In this document: piece by piece, positions 6,358 through 9,942 of the stretch
Layout of the letters: each line of letters starts with the position of its first letter
Position numbering within the stretch: position 1 is the first letter of the stretch
Made by a program: the position numbers and the translations under genes
The notes under the pieces: generated by a model
Told to the model about the DNA's origin: nothing
What the model saw: only the letters and a program-made list of their open reading frames with translations
Database searches by the model: none
Assembly: GCA_039920305.1 (NCBI GenBank)
Contig: JBDSEA010000255.1
Location: 1-9,942 of the forward strand
Reading direction: 5' to 3'
DNA from: DASRAJ01 sp039920305
GTDB taxonomy: Bacteria > Bacteroidota > Bacteroidia > Chitinophagales > UBA10324
DNA length: 9,942 bases

Positions 6358-6568
6358 AATACTTCAGCTGTAAAGAAAACACAACACTCAACCACAACAG
6401 GAGAGTGTAATCTGTGGAAATAGAATCCTGAAAAAAACCTTACACATTAAAAATCGGGGCATGTATGGCTAAGTCATTTTACTCTATGAAACGTCATTTA
6501 TTTGTCAAAATATTAGAAACGTAACATTTCGCCCCATAGATTTGCCGTCGCAAAAAATAGAGTCCAAT
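6358..6568 (+). other. Intergenic region upstream of the act operon
   Basis: These 211 bases carry no gene that I can support. A weak potential stem (ACACTC at 6384-6389 with GAGTGT at 6403-6408, 13-base loop) is the only terminator-like element after the glycosyltransferase genes and has no T-run. The right end holds the candidate promoter for actA. Confidence 0.5.
6537..6544 (+). promoter_or_regulatory. Candidate -7 element of the act operon promoter
   Basis: TAGATTTG is an exact TAnnTTTG match 24 bases before the actA ATG at 6569. Twenty bases upstream lies TTAG (6513-6516), a poor -33 element. An alternative reading uses TTTG at 6501-6504 with an imperfect -7 at about 6522-6529. Either would drive transcription of actA with a short leader. 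Confidence 0.45.
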
Positions 6569-7816
6569 ATGCCCCCATTTCGACAACGGAATTCATATTT
6601 ATGGCTTAGTCAATACTCTTTCCGGATTCTTTTTGCGGCTCTTCTTTTTATCACCGTTTTCATTAATAAAAGCTTTGGTGAAGCGAATGCTGTTAACGGT
6701 GAAAAGCTTTTTAAACAATATTGTACTCAATGCCATAAGGCGGCACCTTTCGATACCAAGCTGGTAGGACCCGCGCTTAAAGATGTTCATAAAAGAGAAT
6801 CTGAGGAATGGCTCATCAAATGGATTCGCAACAATGCCGCACTTCGGGCATCCGGTGATAAGCATGCAGTTGACATCTATAATGAGTACGGGCATAATGA
6901 GATGCCGCAGTTTACAAGCTTCACTGATGATGATATCAAATCCATTATTGCATACATTGCCAATCCTCCGGTAATAGCAGACAAGGGACCGGAAGGACCC
7001 AATCCGCCATCCACGGAATCACCTTCCATCTGGCTTTACATCGTGGTGATTGTGCTGCTTGTAATCATCATCATGGTCTTTAGAGCGAATAAGGCTTTAA
7101 AGAGAATGGCGCTTGCAAAAGAAGGTTATGTTATTCCGGAGGAAATTCCATGGAGCCAGCGCCTGAGAACCAGAAATGCTTATTTCCTCTATGGACTGAT
7201 CCTTGTTTTTTTGGTGGGATGGACATTAACCAGCAGTGCGATCCGCCTCTCCCACTCTAAAGATTATCAGCCGGAGCAACCTATTGCTTTTCCCCATGAC
7301 CTTCATGCCGGCATAGCTCAAATCAACTGTCTTTATTGCCATGCAGGAGCAGAGAAAAGCAAGGTTGCAGGTATTCCACCGGTAAGTACGTGCATGAATT
7401 GCCATAAAGGGATCCAGGCAGGGCAAAGCCCTGAAGGCACCGCGGAAATTCAAAAGATCTATGCGGCATACGATAATAACAAGCCGATACAATGGACTAA
7501 AATTCACAACCTGCCCGATCACGTTTACTTCAATCACTCCCAGCATGTATCAGTAGGGAAAATTGCTTGTCAAACATGTCATGGACCAATACAGGAAATG
7601 GAGCAGGTGTACCAGTTCTCCAGCCTTTCAATGGGATGGTGCATCAATTGCCACCGCGAAACCGGTGTACAGTTCACCCAGAATAAATTTTATTCCATGT
7701 ATTCTGAGATGCAGGAAAAATTTCATAAGGATAGCCTGATGAATCCAAATGATACCACCTTAAAGATAACTGAAGCGATGATGGGGGGAACAGAATGTCA
7801 GAAATGTCACTATTAA
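6569..7816 (+). CDS. actA: Alternative complex III subunit A, multihaem cytochrome c with fused monohaem domain
   Basis: ActA supplies the haem chain of alternative complex III, a quinol-oxidising membrane complex unrelated to bc1. The 415-residue product has an N-terminal hydrophobic signal or anchor (17-33), a monohaem class-I cytochrome c domain with CTQCH (52-56) and probable axial methionine M112 in EMPQF, two membrane helices (about 154-171 and 204-221), and a C-terminal five-haem domain with CLYCH (254), CMNCH (275), CQTCH (334), CINCH (358) and CQKCH (410). That makes six CxxCH sites, against five in the Rhodothermus marinus ActA as I recall. I chose the ATG at 6569 because the in-frame TTG at 6542 overlaps the candidate -7 promoter element. 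actB follows after 89 bases. The haems should face the periplasm. Confidence 0.93.
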   Translation: MPPFRQRNSYLWLSQYSFRILFAALLFITVFINKSFGEANAVNGEKLFKQYCTQCHKAAPFDTKLVGPALKDVHKRESEEWLIKWIRNNAALRASGDKHAVDIYNEYGHNEMPQFTSFTDDDIKSIIAYIANPPVIADKGPEGPNPPSTESPSIWLYIVVIVLLVIIIMVFRANKALKRMALAKEGYVIPEEIPWSQRLRTRNAYFLYGLILVFLVGWTLTSSAIRLSHSKDYQPEQPIAFPHDLHAGIAQINCLYCHAGAEKSKVAGIPPVSTCMNCHKGIQAGQSPEGTAEIQKIYAAYDNNKPIQWTKIHNLPDHVYFNHSQHVSVGKIACQTCHGPIQEMEQVYQFSSLSMGWCINCHRETGVQFTQNKFYSMYSEMQEKFHKDSLMNPNDTTLKITEAMMGGTECQKCHY

Positions 7817-7825
7817 AATGGTGAT

Positions 7826-7855
7826 GCCCGCCACCCTACTTTTCAGGGGCAGGGC
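7826..7855 (+). other. GC-rich hairpin in the actA-actB gap
   Basis: GCCC (7826-7829) pairs with GGGC (7852-7855), GCC (7830-7832) with GGC (7848-7850), and CC (7834-7835) with GG (7846-7847), with single unpaired A bases at 7833 and 7851 and a 10-base loop. No T-run follows, so it does not look like an intrinsic terminator. It could be a partial attenuator or an mRNA-processing or stabilising element that sets the actA:actB ratio. Confidence 0.5.
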
Positions 7856-7905
7856 AAACAGGGAATTGATGCATTAGTTGAATCATGGATAGTAAGAAAT
7901 AGCCA

Positions 7906-9942
7906 ATGGAACAAAAAATACACTGGAAGGGAATTGAAGAGCTGAATGATGATCCTGCCTTTCTCGAGGCGCGGGATAAAGAATTCAGTGATGAATTGCC
8001 GGTAGAAGAAATTTTAGAATCTTCATTTATTCAGAAGTCGCACAGCCGCCGCGATTTTCTCAGGTATATGGGCTTCAGTGTTACCGCCGCTACCGTTGCC
8101 GCGAGCTGCCGCATCCCGGTCAAGAAAGCGATTCCATATGTGATCAAGCCTGAAGAAATTACACCGGGTGTTGCCAACTATTATGCCTCTACCTTTTGTG
8201 ATGGAAATGATTTTTGCCCGGTGCTTGTGAAGGTTCGCGACGGCAGACCGATCAAGATTGAGCCATCTCCATTAAAAGAACTTATTGATACAAAACACAT
8301 CGCTGAAAACTCACCTCACAGGTTTTTCTTCGGCGGCACGAGCGCCCGCGCGCAGGCGAGTGTCCTTTCGCTGTATGATATGACCCGCGCTCAAAGCGCT
8401 ACGGTAGGTGGTAAAAATGTAAAGAAGGCAGATCTGGCCGGGGTAGATGCAGAAGTGAGAAATAAATTACAGGAGATCAGGAGTGCGAATGGAAACATCC
8501 GCATTCTCTCTCCAACGATCATGAGCCCTTCTACCAATGCCGTGATCTCGGATTTCATTGCTGCCTTCCCTTCAGCAAAACACCTTGTTTATGATCCTAT
8601 TTCGTATGCGGGAATTGCGATCGCACATGAGAAGGCATTCGGGAAAAGAGTGATTCCCGGCTATCATTTCGAGAATGCCAGTGTGATCGTGTCCTTCGGG
8701 GCTGATTTTCTCGGTACCTGGATTTCTCCTGTGGAATATGCACGACAATACGTTCAGGGCAGGAAGGTTTCTGCCCAGAAAACCGAAATGTCAAAGCACT
8801 ACCAGATTGAATCGCGGCTTTCACTAACAGGATCGAACGCCGACAAGCGTGCAGTGGTAAAGCCATCGGAAGAAGCCACTGCTGTTCTCGCTCTCTATAA
8901 TAAGCTCTCAGGAAATTCTTCAGCAGCCGGGCTTAATGCCCGTGCTGATAAATTACTTATCCAGGCGGCAAATGACCTGATGGCGAATAAAGGAAAATCC
9001 CTGGTAATATCCTCTTCCAATGATTCCAATGTTCAGTCAGTTGTTGTTGCGATCAATAACCTGCTTGGCAGTTACGGAAGCACAATCAACCTCAGCAACT
9101 CCAGCAATACTCATCAGTCAGGCGATAGAGATGTGACCGCGCTGCTGAATGAAATGAACAGCGGTGCTGTCAGTGCATTAATTGTGTACGGAGCAAACCC
9201 TGTTTATGATCATTACAACGGGAAACTTTTTGAGGAGGCACTGAAGAAAGTGCAAACCACCATTTCACTCAATGACCGGGCGGATGAAACAACCATACTT
9301 TGCAAATATCATTTCCCTGACCACCATTACCTCGAGTCATGGAATGATTATTCACCGCGGACCGGATTGTTTACCCTTTGTCAACCCACCATCTGGCCCC
9401 TTTACCAGACCCGGCAGGCACAGGAAACGCTTTTAAGGTGGATGGGAAAAACCGACGACTACGTTACCTATATCGAAAATTACTGGAAGCAGAATGTTTA
9501 TGCGCATCAATCCAATTATGGTGATTTCCAGACTTTTTGGGACAACTGTGTAAAAGAGGGTGCTATTGAGGTGCCGGGTCAGGAAAAACCTGCTTCTACA
9601 GGCAACTTTGATGCAGCAGGTTCTATTGCAGCGATAACGCAAAATGCAGGTAAATCCGGCGGGGTTGAGGTTACGCTCTATGAAAAAGTAGGTGCCGGCA
9701 ACGGGCGTTACGCCAATGTTCCGTGGCTGCAGGAATTGCCCGATCCCGTTTCAAAAGTGGTGTGGGATAATTATGTTGCGGTGTCTCCCAAATATGCGAA
9801 GGACAACGGCCTCGTGATGAACACAGAGGAACACTGGAGCGATGTGGTGAATGTAAAGGTGGGAGACCATTCGGTTGAGTTACCCGTTTATATCCAGCCC
9901 GGACAAAATGATAGCTCTGTTTCCATCGCACTCGGCTATGGA
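7906..9942 (+). CDS. actB: Alternative complex III subunit B, molybdopterin-oxidoreductase-like iron-sulfur protein (partial, 3' end missing)
   Basis: ActB is the periplasmic subunit in which a molybdopterin-oxidoreductase-like domain (B1) without molybdenum cofactor is fused to a ferredoxin-like domain (B2) with iron-sulfur clusters. 679 residues are present, corresponding to most of B1; B2 lies beyond the window. The first 46 residues (HWKGIEELNDDPAF, then ELPVEE) are the extended leader seen before the twin-arginine motif in this family, followed by SRRDFLRYMG (47-56, arginines 48-49) and a lipobox-like VAASC with C68. Near residue 98 the usual cysteine cluster is reduced to C98 and C104 (CDGNDFC), in line with no cluster in B1. 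Later HFPDHHYLESWNDYSPRTG (about 467-485) is typical for ActB. The ATG at 7906 fits the family start. Confidence 0.93.
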   Translation, partial: MEQKIHWKGIEELNDDPAFLEARDKEFSDELPVEEILESSFIQKSHSRRDFLRYMGFSVTAATVAASCRIPVKKAIPYVIKPEEITPGVANYYASTFCDGNDFCPVLVKVRDGRPIKIEPSPLKELIDTKHIAENSPHRFFFGGTSARAQASVLSLYDMTRAQSATVGGKNVKKADLAGVDAEVRNKLQEIRSANGNIRILSPTIMSPSTNAVISDFIAAFPSAKHLVYDPISYAGIAIAHEKAFGKRVIPGYHFENASVIVSFGADFLGTWISPVEYARQYVQGRKVSAQKTEMSKHYQIESRLSLTGSNADKRAVVKPSEEATAVLALYNKLSGNSSAAGLNARADKLLIQAANDLMANKGKSLVISSSNDSNVQSVVVAINNLLGSYGSTINLSNSSNTHQSGDRDVTALLNEMNSGAVSALIVYGANPVYDHYNGKLFEEALKKVQTTISLNDRADETTILCKYHFPDHHYLESWNDYSPRTGLFTLCQPTIWPLYQTRQAQETLLRWMGKTDDYVTYIENYWKQNVYAHQSNYGDFQTFWDNCVKEGAIEVPGQEKPASTGNFDAAGSIAAITQNAGKSGGVEVTLYEKVGAGNGRYANVPWLQELPDPVSKVVWDNYVAVSPKYAKDNGLVMNTEEHWSDVVNVKVGDHSVELPVYIQPGQNDSSVSIALGYG

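Noticed and set aside
6384..6408. Intrinsic terminator after the second glycosyltransferase gene
   Set aside because: The stem is only six pairs with a 13-base loop and no T-run follows.
6542..6568. N-terminal extension of ActA from a TTG start
   Set aside because: The TTG overlaps the candidate -7 promoter element, and the ATG at 6569 gives a normal short leader.
8597..8866. An 89-residue minus-strand reading frame, and similar ones at 9433-9642 and 9671-9931
   Set aside because: They are antisense to actB, have no recognisable motifs, and arise from the codon pattern of the real gene.

Overview
The window looks like a chromosomal segment of a member of the Bacteroidota, probably an environmental lineage near Chitinophagales or Sphingobacteriales. 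Evidence: promoter elements of the TAnnTTTG type, leaders without a Shine-Dalgarno sequence, a beta subunit of ATP synthase with a 27-residue insertion after SNVI, a minimal 83-residue epsilon subunit, a DUF4369/DUF5106-type redoxin lipid/periplasmic protein start, and the first two genes of an alternative complex III (act) operon with the extended twin-arginine leader typical of this phylum. The exact lineage is an inference.

Layout. (1) 1-362, minus strand: N-terminal part of an exported thiol-disulfide oxidoreductase of the TlpA-like DUF5106 group, cut by the window edge. (2) 363-737: divergent intergenic region with a good candidate promoter for atpD. (3) 738-3104: atpD and atpC, the catalytic beta and the epsilon subunit of F1 ATP synthase, separated by about 600 bp that hold a four-helix-bundle protein gene (23S rRNA intervening-sequence protein family) with arrays of 7-bp repeats on both sides in opposite orientation. 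(4) 3174-6357: two tandem paralogous multi-spanning membrane proteins resembling GT-C fold glycosyltransferases (family 39-like). (5) 6358-6568: intergenic region with a candidate promoter. (6) 6569-9942: actA (six haem-binding motifs) and the 5' two thirds of actB, which runs off the right edge.

How the genes work together. The atp and act genes both serve respiratory energy conservation: alternative complex III oxidises menaquinol and passes electrons to cytochrome c or a terminal oxidase, and F1Fo uses the resulting proton gradient. The two GT-C-like proteins probably act on lipid-linked sugars in the cell envelope and have no visible functional link to either set. The feature that most deserves a second look is the cassette between atpD and atpC: its heptad arrays begin at the atpD stop codon and end 3 bp before the atpC start codon, and they carry a perfect 17-bp inverted repeat around the four-helix-bundle gene, which looks like a small insertion unit that landed exactly in an intercistronic gap.
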